A stretch of 64,000 bases of DNA from Nannocystis pusilla (GCF_026626665.1 NZ_JAPNKE010000002.1:4875168-4939167), one strand, 5' to 3'. Numbered from the stretch's first letter, positions 28,500 to 37,871 are shown. Notes: generated by a model from the sequence alone, not told the origin. A program made the numbers and translations.

Positions 28500-29630
28500 T
28501 CAGGGCGCAGCGTTGGCGGCGCCGAAGCTCGGGATGCAGTCGGCGGTCCACGCTCCGCCGGGGCCGTCGGGCAGCGCGCAGTACGAGATTTCGGCCTGCT
28601 CGGGGCCGTAGGTGACGTGGTCGGCGGGCGTGAGGTCGGCGCGCACGAGGGTCACGCCGTCGCCGTCGCTGGCGAGGCCGAACGGGTGCTGGCCGGCGAG
28701 GTCGCCCTTGGCGACGACGAGGTAGCCGCCGGGCGCGAGCTCGGTGCCGGCGGCGAACACCAGCTTCTCGGCGTCGCCCGTCGGGTCGTAGCCGGGGGCG
28801 AACCGGTCGGTGAGGATCCATCCTGTCAGGTCGACCGCGTCGGCGCCGGCGTTGTGAAGCTCGATGCGATCGTCGACCGCCTCGAGCTCGTTGATGACGA
28901 CCTCGGCGCCCGCATCGCAGGCGGTGGCGTCGAGGCGGCAGGAGACCGCGGTGCAGGTCAAGGCGCCGCCGGCGAAGCCGAGGTCGGCGCAGGCGAGGCC
29001 GTCGAGGTCGACGCCGTCGCAGGCCTCGTCGCCCTCGATGGTGCCGTCGCCGCAGGTCGAGGGCGCGACGACGTTGGCGGCGCCGAGCGTCTGCACGCAG
29101 TTGCCCCACGCGCCGTCGGCGTCGGGCACCCGACAATACGAGACCAGGGCGCGCGCGCCGTCGACCTCGACCTGATCGACGAGGGTCTGGTTGGCGTCGA
29201 CCAGGGAGAGGGTCTCGGCGCCGGTCGACGAGATGCCGAACGGGAAGTCGCCGGCGCCGGTCAAGTCGTCGAAGGCGACGAGCACGAGGTAACCTCCGGG
29301 CGCGAGCGTGGTGCCGGCCGGGAACTCGTAGGTCTTGTCGGCGGCCAGGCCGGGGTCGTCGGACAGCTTCCAGCCCGAGAGGTCGACCGCCTCGGCGCCG
29401 GGGTTGACGATCTCGATGGCGTCGCCCATCCCCGCGTAGGGCCCCTCCGCGGGGCTCTTCGACGTCAGCTCGTTCAGCCGCAGCGCGCCGGCGGCCGGGG
29501 GCGCGCCGCTCGTGTCGCTGCCGGTCGGATCGGTCTCGCTGCTGCCGCCGCCGTCGCCCCCGCATGCGGCGTGCGCCAGCGCGACGAGCGTGAGGGTGGT
29601 GCGCGTGCGAGACAGGAGGCGGTGAATCAT
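28500..29630 (-). CDS. Lipoprotein with two lamin-tail domains
   Basis: 376 residues. A lipobox (ALAHAAC) and short Asp/Ser linker lead to two lamin-tail-like (LTD) domains. Each has the strands LNEL/INEL, IEIVNPGAEAVDLSGWKL or IELHNAGADAVDLTGWIL, and LAPGGYLVL/LAPGGYLVV. Between them is a Cys-rich myxobacterial motif (CGDGTIEGDEACDG). Bacterial LTD domains occur in secreted nucleases and adhesins; no nuclease domain is present here, so a binding role is more likely. Confidence 0.9.
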   Translation of the reverse strand: MIHRLLSRTRTTLTLVALAHAACGGDGGGSSETDPTGSDTSGAPPAAGALRLNELTSKSPAEGPYAGMGDAIEIVNPGAEAVDLSGWKLSDDPGLAADKTYEFPAGTTLAPGGYLVLVAFDDLTGAGDFPFGISSTGAETLSLVDANQTLVDQVEVDGARALVSYCRVPDADGAWGNCVQTLGAANVVAPSTCGDGTIEGDEACDGVDLDGLACADLGFAGGALTCTAVSCRLDATACDAGAEVVINELEAVDDRIELHNAGADAVDLTGWILTDRFAPGYDPTGDAEKLVFAAGTELAPGGYLVVAKGDLAGQHPFGLASDGDGVTLVRADLTPADHVTYGPEQAEISYCALPDGPGGAWTADCIPSFGAANAAP

Positions 29631-29684
29631 GGCAGGGCTCCGGTGTGGTGAATGGGCGAGTGTGATGATTCGCGGTGAATGGCG

Positions 29685-31046
29685 TCAGAGGCCGAGCGGC
29701 GCGCCGACTGCGGCCTCGAGGAGCAGCGCCGCGCTGCGCCGCTCGAACAGCGCCGCCAGGTGTTGCCGGCGCGCGGCGACCCGGCGACCTTCGATCTCGT
29801 TGGCGGTCAGCGGATCGACCGCGCCGGCGTCCAGGGCCGCCGCGGCCTCGCGCGCCGCGTCCTCCACGCGCGGCAGCAGGACTTGCTCGATCTCCATGAC
29901 CCGCGCGTCCGCGGCCTGCAGGCGCACGATCGCCTCGTCGAGCTCGCCCGAGAGATGAGCCGCCGCCGCCCGCTCCTCGGCCTCGCGCTGGCGCACGCGG
30001 GCGCGCGCGGCCCGGACCTCGCCGCGGTTCCAGCTCAGGAGCGGCAGGTCGAGCGCCAGGCCGAAGCCGAACGAGGCCGGCGTCGCGGTCGGGCCGACGT
30101 AGTAGTTGACCTGCACCCAATTGAACCACGGCCACGCGGCGCTGCGGGCCAGGTGCACGCCGGCCCTGGCCTCAGCGACGCGGGCCTGGCTGGCGCGCAG
30201 CTCGGGGCGCGCATCGACGGCGCGGGCGACCAGGTCCTCGCGGCTCGGGACCCGCGCGATTGCCTGCAGCTCGGCCGCGTCGGCGTGGAAGCGGCGCGGT
30301 CCGCCGGGGCCGAGGGCGCGGGCCAGCTCGGCCTCGGCGCGGGCCAGCTCGCTGCGCAGGCGGCCGAGCTTCTCGAGCGCCTCGGCGTGGGTGAGGTCGG
30401 CGACCGCGAGGTCGACGCGGGTGGCCACGGCCCGCTCGACGCGCGCGCCGATCTGGGCCCGCCGCTCGTCGAACAGCGCGGCCGCGCGGGTCAGCTCGTC
30501 GATGTCGGCGCGCAGCCAGGCGATCTGGGCGAAGCGCTGGTAGACCAGCACGCGCAGCAGGCGACGGGCGGCCGCCGCGTCGCTCTCGGCCGCGTCGGCC
30601 GCGAGCCGGGCCGCGGCGACTCGCGTGCGCACCGTGCCCGGGCGCGGGATCGGGACGCGCACGCCGAGGTTCATCTGCGGAGCCCCGGCGAGCGCGTCGG
30701 CGACGCGGAAGTTGGTCAGGCGGAACGAGGGGTTGTCGAGCTGCCGCGCGACGTCGACCTCGGCCGCGGCCACCGCCGCCTCGGCCTCGGCGACCGCGAG
30801 GTCCGGGTTGTTCGCCACGGCCAGCGCGAAGGCCTCGTCGGCGGTCAGCGCCCCGTCGGCGCGCGCCGGCGTCGACCTGGGCGAGCATCCGCGATCACCA
30901 GCATCCCGGTCTTCGCCGCTGCGCGTCGGCTCGGCGGGAGCCTCGAGCGCGCGCAGGACCGCCAGCGAGCGCTCCGGGGCGTAGGCCGGCGCGTGGAAGC
31001 AGGCGCCGAGCAGGGCGGCGCCGGCCAGGCTCAGGGCGCGGGCCAC
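29685..31046 (-). CDS. TolC-like outer-membrane efflux channel
   Basis: 453 residues from a GTG at 31046, overlapping the upstream gene by 16 bases. A lipobox (ALLGACF) indicates a lipidated outer-membrane protein. The rest shows the duplicated OEP pattern: ALTADEAFALAVANNPDLA near the N-terminus, long coiled coils, and a second repeat beginning SREDLVARAVDARPELRAS. Together with the adjacent membrane-fusion protein it should form a periplasm-spanning conduit. No RND pump or ABC transporter gene is present in the operon. Confidence 0.9.
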   Translation of the reverse strand: MARALSLAGAALLGACFHAPAYAPERSLAVLRALEAPAEPTRSGEDRDAGDRGCSPRSTPARADGALTADEAFALAVANNPDLAVAEAEAAVAAAEVDVARQLDNPSFRLTNFRVADALAGAPQMNLGVRVPIPRPGTVRTRVAAARLAADAAESDAAAARRLLRVLVYQRFAQIAWLRADIDELTRAAALFDERRAQIGARVERAVATRVDLAVADLTHAEALEKLGRLRSELARAEAELARALGPGGPRRFHADAAELQAIARVPSREDLVARAVDARPELRASQARVAEARAGVHLARSAAWPWFNWVQVNYYVGPTATPASFGFGLALDLPLLSWNRGEVRAARARVRQREAEERAAAAHLSGELDEAIVRLQAADARVMEIEQVLLPRVEDAAREAAAALDAGAVDPLTANEIEGRRVAARRQHLAALFERRSAALLLEAAVGAPLGL

Positions 31047-33201
31047 GGCAGCTCCGTCCACTGCGGCGCGGCGGCGCCGGTGTCGAACACGAGGACGATC
31101 GCCCGCCCGTCGGGCCGCAGGGCCAGGCCCTCGGGCTTGAGGCCGGGGAAGCGCCGCAGCAGGCGCGCGTGCGCGAGGTCGCCTGGCCCCGCGGCGTGCC
31201 ACAGGCCGCCGTCCTGGCGCTGCGGGTCGGCGCCCGAGGCGGTCGCGGCGATCAGCAGCGAGCCGTCGGGCAGCTCGAGCAGCTCGCTGATCCCCCCGGG
31301 CACGGGGCCGCCGTCGGTCTCGACTCGCAGCGGCACCGCGCCGAGCCGACGCAGGCCGGCGGCCGAAGGAGTGGCGCCTGCCAGCAGGGCGTCGGGGCGC
31401 GGCAGGTGCCAGATCGGGGCGCGCTGCTCGGCGTCGAGCGGCTGCTTGAGCCCGAGGAGCAGGCCGCCTCCGGCGGTCGCGGTCATGCCCTCGAGGTCGA
31501 GCTCCGCGGTGTCCTCGAGGCCGAGCGCGACCAACACGGCCGGGTCGCGCTCGAGCTGCTCCGCCAGCGAGACCGACGCTTCGAGCCTCGCGCCGTCGGC
31601 GGTCACGGCGACGCGGGCGAACACCTGGCGCGCGGCCGGGCGCTTGCCCTTGCGGCTGCGGCTCTGCGAGGCGAGCACGTACAGGCCGCCCTCGGCCGCC
31701 GGCGCGATGGCCTCGAGATCGCTGAAGCCGTCGATCCCCGAGACCACCAGCGGCTCGACGTCGACCCGGCCGTGGCGGTCCATGGTGAACAGCCACGGCG
31801 CGTGCTCGTCGCGGTCGGCCAGGCCGGTGTCGTCGCTGGCGATCACGAAGCGGTCGCGGCGGGCCGACCACGTCAGCGCCGACGGCTCGAAGCGCGTGCG
31901 AGCGGCCAGCGCGGACGGGACGACCAGCGGGCTCGGGGCTGCGAGCGACGGGTTCGTCGCAATCGCCGAGGCGTCTTGCGAGGCGGCGCCGGCACTCGCC
32001 TCGAGAGTGATTTCGTGAGGCGGCCGCAGGTCGATCGAGGTCGACGACGCGACGCCGGAGCTCGCCTCGCCGATGACTTCGCGGGGCGAGTCGATCGGTG
32101 CTGCCGACCCTGACAGCGGCCCGGCGTCCTCGCCGAGGAAGCGCACCGACACCGCCTGTCCCGGCAGCAGCGAGAGCGGCTCGTCGAGGCGCACCACCAG
32201 CTCGCGGCCCCACTCGGGCAGCTTCGGGTCGCGCCAGCACCGCGGCGGCAGCTCGGCGATGCGTGGCGCCACGCGGACGATCCGACCCCCGCCTCGGCCC
32301 CGGCGGACCCGCGCGGCCGCACGCGTACGGCCTCGCCCGGGCGCCCGCGGCCCGCCTGGGCCTCGCGCTGGCACACCTGGACCTCGGCCGCCGCCGCGTC
32401 GCCGACCAGCGTGACGATCGGCAGGCCGGTGTCGGCGACCTCGCCCGCTTGCAGGTGCACCGCCGCGACGTCGCCGTCGACCACCGCGCGCAGGCTCATG
32501 GCCTCACGGCGGACCGCCAGCAGCTGTTCTTGCCGCTCGACCACCGCCAGCTCGGCCTGGACCGGCCGCAGCGCCGCCTCCGTGGCATCGGCCGGCAGCG
32601 CCGCCCGCCTCGCCCGCGCGGCCGCGGCCTGGCTGACGAGCTGCGGGATCAGGGCGTCGGCGGTCTGCAGCTGCTTCTCCAGCGCCACGTGCTCGACCCG
32701 GAGCGCGTCGAGCTCGCGGCGGTCCGCCATGCGCTGCTCGACCAGGCCGCCGAGGGTCGCCACCTGCTCGGACAGCGCGGCGTACTCGGCGGCGGCGGCC
32801 TTGCGCTCGGCGCGAGCTGTCCTCAGGGCCACGTCGGCGGCGGCCACCGACTCGTCGAACTCCCGCGTGGTGTCGCCGACGCGCACCCTCGACTCGGCGC
32901 GGACCGCCCCGAGCTCGGCCTCGAGGCGGGCCCGCTCGGCGGCCACGATCGCCAGCTCGGCGTCGATCGCCTGCGCGTCGAGCGACACCAGCACCTCGCC
33001 CGCGCGCACCCGCTGCCCCGGCGTCACCGCGACCGCGGCCACGCGCGCCGGCTCCGGCGTCGCCAGCTCGTACTCGGCGGCGAGCACGAAGCCGACGGCC
33101 GCCTCGTCGTGGACGTCGCCCCACAGCCAGGCGACGCCCGCCATCGTCGCGCACCACAGGCCCCAGGGGGCGATCCGCGTCCGCACGACCCGCAGCGACA
33201 T
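31031..33201 (-). CDS. Membrane-fusion protein fused to a C-terminal beta-propeller (frameshifted)
   Basis: About 723 residues after repair. Residues 1-310 are an HlyD-type periplasmic adaptor: an N-terminal membrane helix, a lipoyl half (VAVTPGQRVRAGEVLVSLDA), a long coiled-coil hairpin, and the second half (AVHLQAGEVADTGLPIVTLV). After a barrel segment (LLPGQAVSVRFLG) and a Ser/Ala linker, about 290 residues resemble an SdiA-regulated/phytase-like propeller (ASDDTGLADRDEH, DGFSDLEAIAP, LEGMTA, LKPEGLALRPDG). One G seems missing in the run at 32286-32290; the fix makes one continuous frame. Start and upstream stop overlap (TGATG). Confidence 0.82.
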
Positions 33202-33884
33202 CACAGCTCCACCGTCGGCTCCTGCAGCAGGAGCGAGACGTCCTGGGCCCCGGGCAGCGCCTCGATCGCCTGCACCAGCGCGACGCGGCGCCGCGGATCG
33301 GCGAAGCGCACGTGGTACGCGTGCTCGAGCGCCGCGCCCTGGGCCACCTCGCGCAGGGTCACCAGCGCGACGAAGCGGGTGTAACGGCGCAGCAGGGCCA
33401 TGACCGCGGCCTCGTCGGCGTCGGCCGGCAGCTGGAAGCGCAAGAGGCCGTCGAGGCGGTGCGTGCTGCCGAACTCGATCCACGTCAGCGATCCGACCGC
33501 GAAGCAGAACAGCGCCGCGCCGCACAGCGCCGCCGCGTGGGCGCCGAGGCCCGCGGCGATGCCGGCGCCGAGGCCCGCGAACACGAACATCATGTCGCGA
33601 GGATCGCGGAGCGCGGTGCGGAAGCGGACGATCGCCAGGCCGCCGGCGATCCCCAGCCCCGCGGCGATGCTGCCGCCGATCGCCAGCATCAACGTGCAGG
33701 CGATGATGCTGCCGAGCACGATCGAGTGGACCAGGCCCTGCGAGTACGACATGCCGCGGAAGGTCCACACGTAGACCGCGGCGATCGCCTGCGTCAGGCC
33801 GAACGCGAGCAGCAGCGACAGCGCCGCCGACCGCAGCGCGATCGGCTCGCCGAGCCCCGCGGTGAAGCCCTCGATCCCGCTCAC
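33201..33884 (-). CDS. DUF4956 multi-pass membrane protein
   Basis: 227 residues from GTG at 33884, overlapping the upstream stop (GTGA). Four membrane segments fill the first 150 residues, including the family signature GLAIVRFRTALRDPRDMMFVFAGLG. The C-terminal 75 residues are cytoplasmic with a ferredoxin-like pattern. DUF4956 proteins are repeatedly encoded beside VTC/CYTH-type polyphosphate polymerase proteins, as here. Their biochemical role is not established. Confidence 0.9.
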   Translation of the reverse strand: MSGIEGFTAGLGEPIALRSAALSLLLAFGLTQAIAAVYVWTFRGMSYSQGLVHSIVLGSIIACTLMLAIGGSIAAGLGIAGGLAIVRFRTALRDPRDMMFVFAGLGAGIAAGLGAHAAALCGAALFCFAVGSLTWIEFGSTHRLDGLLRFQLPADADEAAVMALLRRYTRFVALVTLREVAQGAALEHAYHVRFADPRRRVALVQAIEALPGAQDVSLLLQEPTVEL

Positions 33885-34675
33885 TGCCACCCCCCGGCCG
33901 CGATAGGGCGGCGCAGCGAGGGCGCCTCGTAGAAGGCGCGGATCGAGGTGCCGTACTTGGAGAACGAGCGCCGGCAGAGGCCGAGGCGCTCGACGATCCG
34001 CACCAGCCACAGCGGCACCTGGGTCGTGAACTTGAGCTCGACGACGATCTGCGAGTCGAGCGTGCGCATGGTGACCGCGTCGTCGAGCGCCCGCCAGCCG
34101 CGCTCCGGCAGGGCGAAGGTCGGCAGCGCGGTCGGCTGGGCGCGGATCGCCGTGTCGAAGGTGACGCGCGCGTAGTCGTCGATGCGGCTGAAGTAGGGCT
34201 CGCGCTCGTAGCGGACCACGGTGAACGGCCGCAGGTGCATGCCGCGGGCGATAGCGAGGAAGCGCTCGACGGCCCGGCGATCCTTGCCGCCGACCCGCGG
34301 ATCGATCTCCGCGTCGGGCTCTGCCACCAGTCGCTGCCAGGCGTCGCGCGGGACCTTGCCGCGGGTCTTCAAAATGACGTCGTTGACGCGGCGCTTGACC
34401 TCGAAGAACACCGGGGCCGTCGGCGCCTCGGCGTAGCCGCGCACGCGCACCTTGACGCGGTCGAGCTGCTCGTGCTCGTTGGCCCAGAACAGCCGCAGCG
34501 CCTCCGTGTCGAGGTAGACGCTCTCGATCGTGTAGCGCCCGCGCGGGTTTTTGGCCGCCCACGGGTCGAGCTCGCAGAACGGCTGGATCGCCGCCCGCAG
34601 CCGCGCCGCGGTCAGCGCGTCGACGAGGTACTTGAACTCGCGCCGCTCGATGACGTTGGCGTCACGCGCAGACAT
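33881..34675 (-). CDS. VTC-domain (CYTH superfamily) polyphosphate-polymerase-like protein
   Basis: 264 residues. The tunnel-fold residues of the VTC domain are present: ERREFKYLV (10-18), SVYLDT (52-57), KVRVRGY (75-81), FEVKRR (91-96) and VVELKFT near the C-terminus. In yeast this domain makes polyphosphate from ATP; bacterial homologues are presumed similar. The basic and acidic tunnel residues appear intact, so activity is plausible. It leads a coupled operon with DUF4956, the adaptor-propeller fusion and the TolC-like channel. Confidence 0.9.
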   Translation of the reverse strand: MSARDANVIERREFKYLVDALTAARLRAAIQPFCELDPWAAKNPRGRYTIESVYLDTEALRLFWANEHEQLDRVKVRVRGYAEAPTAPVFFEVKRRVNDVILKTRGKVPRDAWQRLVAEPDAEIDPRVGGKDRRAVERFLAIARGMHLRPFTVVRYEREPYFSRIDDYARVTFDTAIRAQPTALPTFALPERGWRALDDAVTMRTLDSQIVVELKFTTQVPLWLVRIVERLGLCRRSFSKYGTSIRAFYEAPSLRRPIAAGGWQ

Positions 34676-34784
34676 CGTGATCCTCCGCGCCGTGAACGGC
34701 GACATCGCGGTGATGCTCGAGCAGGATCGACATCTCGGCCCTTCTTCGCTTCCGGCAGGTCTAGCGGAGCGTGTGACCGGGGGG

Positions 34785-34820
34785 TGTCGCGCTCGTGACA
34801 GGATTGTGTCGAAGTGTGTC
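34785..34820. promoter_or_regulatory. Phased TGTC/TGAC direct repeats upstream of the VTC operon
   Basis: TGTC, TGAC, TGTC and TGTC occur at 34785, 34796, 34807 and 34817, spaced 11, 11 and 10 bases. That is like a Pho box or another OmpR/PhoB-type operator, and shares GATTGTGTC with the repeats at 21120. It lies about 110-145 bases before the VTC start. The repeats point away from that gene, which weakens the assignment. Confidence 0.4.
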
Positions 34821-34854
34821 GAGCAGGCCGGCGCGCCGCCCAGGGGGGCGCCGG

Positions 34855-36193
34855 TCAGGCGTCGGACGACGGATCGAGCGGTCGACCGGGACCGGTGCGC
34901 TCGAGCTCGCGGGAGATCCGTGGCTCCTCGATCGCCACCGGCCCCTCGTTCGCGCGTCGCTCCGGATCTTTGGCCTCGCGCACCACCCGGAACAGCGCCG
35001 TGCCGAACGCGACCTCCGGGGCCGCGCGCACGAACTCGATGCGCTCGCGCAGGCCCGCGCGGTCCATCTCGACCGCGCGGTGGTGACAGAACGGGTTGTT
35101 GCCGGGTCGGCCCATGACCGGCTCGGAGACGGCGGTGCAGCCGGCCAGGCAGACCTCGGCGTAGTAGCAATCGTGGCAGTAGCCCCACAGGTCGGCGCGC
35201 GTGCGCTGGCGCAGGCCGGACAGCTGCGCGGTGTTGTGCCACAGGTGCTCCAGCGAATAGTCGCGGATGTTGCCGCCGATGTTCACCTCGCCGCCGAGGC
35301 TGGGGCACGGCTTGATCGCGCCGTTGCTCTCGATGCCGATGCTCGACGAGCCCGCCTGGCAGCCGCTGTAGTGGCCGGTCTTCTTCATCACCGGCGCGCG
35401 CAGCCGCTTCTCCAGCGGGCCGAAGTAGCCGAGGCTGTTCGCCGGCCAGATCGACATCCCGAGCGCGGCCGCGCGGGTGATCAGCGGGTCCAGGACGTCG
35501 TAGAGCTCGAGCAGCATGTAGGGCTGCAGCAGCAGCTCGCGGTGGTCGGCCGCGTTGCCGTGCGGCACGGTGATCTGCAGCTGCCATGACCGCACGCCCT
35601 CGGCGCCGAGCAGCTCGAGCAGCTCGAACAGCTCGTGGCGGGTATACGCATTGATCTGGGTGTTGGCATTGACCTGGCAGCCCGCGTCGCGCAGCAGGCG
35701 GAGGGCCGCGAAGGCGCGCCGCCAGCTGTCGGGCGTGTTGCGCACGCGGTTGTGGCTGTGCTCGAGGCCGTCGATCGAGATCCCGGCGAGCAGCAGCCCG
35801 GCCTCCACCGCCGCCTCGGCGCGCGCGCGTGAGGTTGTAACCGCCGGTGACCATGCTGGCGAGCATCCCCTGCGTCCGGATCTCCCGCAGCACCAGCAGG
35901 AAGTCGTTGCGCAGGTAGGCCTCGCCGCCGATCAGCGACACCTCGCCGACACCCATGCGCGCGAGGTCGCGGACCAGCTGCAGCGCCTCCTCGGTGCTCA
36001 GCTCGTCGCCGCGCGGGTGCCCGGCCCGGGGCCCGCAGTGGAGGCACGCCTGATCGCAGGCGAGCGTGAACTCCCACACCGCGAGCCGCGGCCTGGGCGT
36101 CTCGCCGGGCGCCAGCGGCAGGATCGCGCGGGTCTTCGGGGTGGGCAGCGCGTCGACGATCGGCAGGCGACGGCGGACGTCTTGGAGTCCCAT
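34855..36193 (-). CDS. Radical SAM/SPASM-domain enzyme (frameshifted)
   Basis: About 446 residues after repair. The radical SAM cluster motif is CDQACLHC (Cys 46, 50, 53). The C-terminal SPASM domain shows CQAGSSSIGIESNGAIKPC and CHDCYYAEVCLAGC, enough ligands for auxiliary Fe-S clusters. Enzymes with this layout (PqqE, mycofactocin and sactipeptide maturases) modify ribosomal peptides. The frame breaks at a (CG)n run near 35825; restoring one CG gives NLTRARAEAAVEAG. It lies between the VTC operon and genes of the peptide locus, so it may act on the SCCVIIC peptides, but this is not shown. Confidence 0.88.
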
Positions 36194-36208
36194 GGCGACC
36201 GGGCGGCG

Positions 36209-36757
36209 TCAGCCGGTGCTGCTCGAATCACCGGTGGTGCCGGTGTCCGTCGTGGTGTCGGTGCCGGTGCCCGTCTCGGTGTCCGTGCCCGTCTCGGTGT
36301 CCGTGCCCGTCTCGGTGTCCGTGCCCGTCTCGGTGTCCGTGCCCGTCTCGGTGTCCGTGCCCGTCTCGGTCGCGGTCCCGGTGGTCGTGGTGTCCGTGTC
36401 GCGATCGCCGGAGACGGTGTAGAAGGAGCCGCCGCTGTCGCTCTCGTCGTGGCCGGTGGTCTTGGTGACGTCGCCCGAGACGGTGGAGTCGGAGCTGCTG
36501 TCGGTGGCCGTGCTGGTCGGGCTCGTCGTGGTCGTGGTCTCGGCCGTCGTCGACGGATCGGTGCTCGAGGACGAGGTGCTCGAGGTATCGCCCTCGGTCG
36601 TCGTCTTCGAGTCGCTGCAAGCCGAGAGCGCGATACCGAGGGTGATGCCGAGGGTTGCGAGCAGGTTGCCGCGGACGGTGCCGCACGGCGCCTGGCAGAA
36701 GGGACAGGTCGTGGTCCCGTCGAATACGTGGCGATCACAAGTAGGACAAGAACGCAT
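36209..36757 (-). CDS. Lipoprotein-like protein with N-terminal zinc ribbon and Thr/Asp/Glu repeats
   Basis: 182 residues. The N-terminus has four spaced cysteine pairs or singles of a zinc ribbon (CPTCDRHVFDG, CPFCQAPCG), then a hydrophobic segment ending in a lipobox-like LSAC. The rest is low-complexity Thr/Ser/Asp, including tandem TDTETG hexapeptides. A zinc ribbon before the signal segment is odd: it would stay cytoplasmic if uncleaved. Its stop lies 16 bases before the radical SAM start, so the two are probably co-transcribed. Confidence 0.75.
   Translation of the reverse strand: MRSCPTCDRHVFDGTTTCPFCQAPCGTVRGNLLATLGITLGIALSACSDSKTTTEGDTSSTSSSSTDPSTTAETTTTTSPTSTATDSSSDSTVSGDVTKTTGHDESDSGGSFYTVSGDRDTDTTTTGTATETGTDTETGTDTETGTDTETGTDTETGTDTETGTGTDTTTDTGTTGDSSSTG
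36270..36370. repeat. 18-bp tandem repeat inside coding sequence
   Basis: CCCGTCTCGGTGTCCGTG is repeated five times without change from 36270 to 36359, with a partial sixth copy. Length is a multiple of three, encoding TDTETG units in the overlapping minus-strand gene. Copy number is expected to vary between strains. Confidence 0.9.
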
Positions 36758-36875
36758 GCAGGCACGGTCTCACGCGGCCGCGGACGCGTCAAGGCGTGCA
36801 GCGCGGCCTTCCGCGAGGTCTGGAGGTGATGCTCGACGCCCCCGCTCGTCGAATGCACGTCCACGACTTCGGCCG

Positions 36876-37871
36876 TCACAGCGCGAGCAGGCCGCGCGCC
36901 TCGTCGAGCGCCAGCGGCTGCGCGCCGTAGCTCGCCGCGCCGACGCCCCAGCGCGCGAAGCCGGCGGGCTCGGACGGGTCGGCGAGTCCGGCCGCGTGGC
37001 TCCACCACCCGGTCACGCCGAGTCGCTTGCCGCGGGCGTACGGCGACACCGGCGTGACCGCGTGTACCGTCTCCGCCGCGACGTTGAACACGATCAGCGT
37101 ATTGAATGACGGCACCACCTGCGCGCCGCTCGGGCACCACACGAACTGGCCGCCCCACGACGCGTCCCAGTCGCGGGCGAGGTGCCACACGAACGCGACG
37201 GTGCGCGCCAGCTTGTGATCGGCGTGCGGCGCGGCGAAGTCGCCCGCCACGTAGCGCGTCGCCCCGAGCTCGAGCGGGCCGCCGCAGTCGCGGCCCGACA
37301 GCGCGGCGGCGAGGTCGCGGCTGGCGGCGGCGCCGAACAGCGCGCGGCAATCCGCGACCGCCGGGCCCGCGGCGTCGTCCTCGTCGAGGACGTGGTGGCG
37401 ATAATGGGGGGAGCGCCCGAACGCCTCGACCACGCGCCAGCGGCCGGCGGCGTCGAGCGCCGCGCCGACGCGCTCGGCGAGGTCGCGGCGCATCGCGTCG
37501 CGGATGACCACGGCTCGCCCTGCCGCGAGCTGGGCGGCGATGTCGTCCTGCCGCGCGAGCACTGCCGGGTCGAGCGCGTCGGCCAGCGACGTCGGCCACG
37601 CCGCCGGCGCAGCCGCGAGCTCGCCCTCGCCGACGAGCAGCCCCTGGGCGACGAGACCGGCGACGGTGGCCGCCAGCGCGTCGAGCGAGCCTGGGTCGCC
37701 GAGCGTCGCGTGGGCCGCGGCGATGGTCCGCGGGGCCGCGAACGCGGCGAGCGTCTGGAACGCGCGCGGCTCGAGCGAGAAGGCGCGACGACCGACGAGC
37801 GCGACGACCGTCGCGTCGGGCCCGGGGCGGAACACACACGCGGGCGCGAGGACATAGGACGATTCCGGCAT
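36876..37871 (-). CDS. PqqD-like (RRE) domain fused to a 2OG-Fe(II) oxygenase
   Basis: 331 residues from the ATG at 37871; a GTG 15 bases upstream is possible. Residues 10-85 resemble the PqqD winged helix used as a RiPP recognition element (three strands, then helices ending TVAGLVAQGLLV). Residues 110-331 form a double-stranded beta-helix oxygenase with iron ligands H216, D218 (APHADH) and H270 (ETVHAV), and R283 as the likely 2-oxoglutarate contact. The fusion suggests peptide-directed hydroxylation or oxidation. It is divergent from the precursor genes across a 324-base region. Confidence 0.8.
   Translation of the reverse strand: MPESSYVLAPACVFRPGPDATVVALVGRRAFSLEPRAFQTLAAFAAPRTIAAAHATLGDPGSLDALAATVAGLVAQGLLVGEGELAAAPAAWPTSLADALDPAVLARQDDIAAQLAAGRAVVIRDAMRRDLAERVGAALDAAGRWRVVEAFGRSPHYRHHVLDEDDAAGPAVADCRALFGAAASRDLAAALSGRDCGGPLELGATRYVAGDFAAPHADHKLARTVAFVWHLARDWDASWGGQFVWCPSGAQVVPSFNTLIVFNVAAETVHAVTPVSPYARGKRLGVTGWWSHAAGLADPSEPAGFARWGVGAASYGAQPLALDEARGLLAL

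Noticed and set aside
36270..36370. CRISPR or regulatory direct repeat
   Set aside because: The 18-bp units are contiguous, in frame and encode the TDTETG repeat of a lipoprotein; a coding minisatellite explains them.
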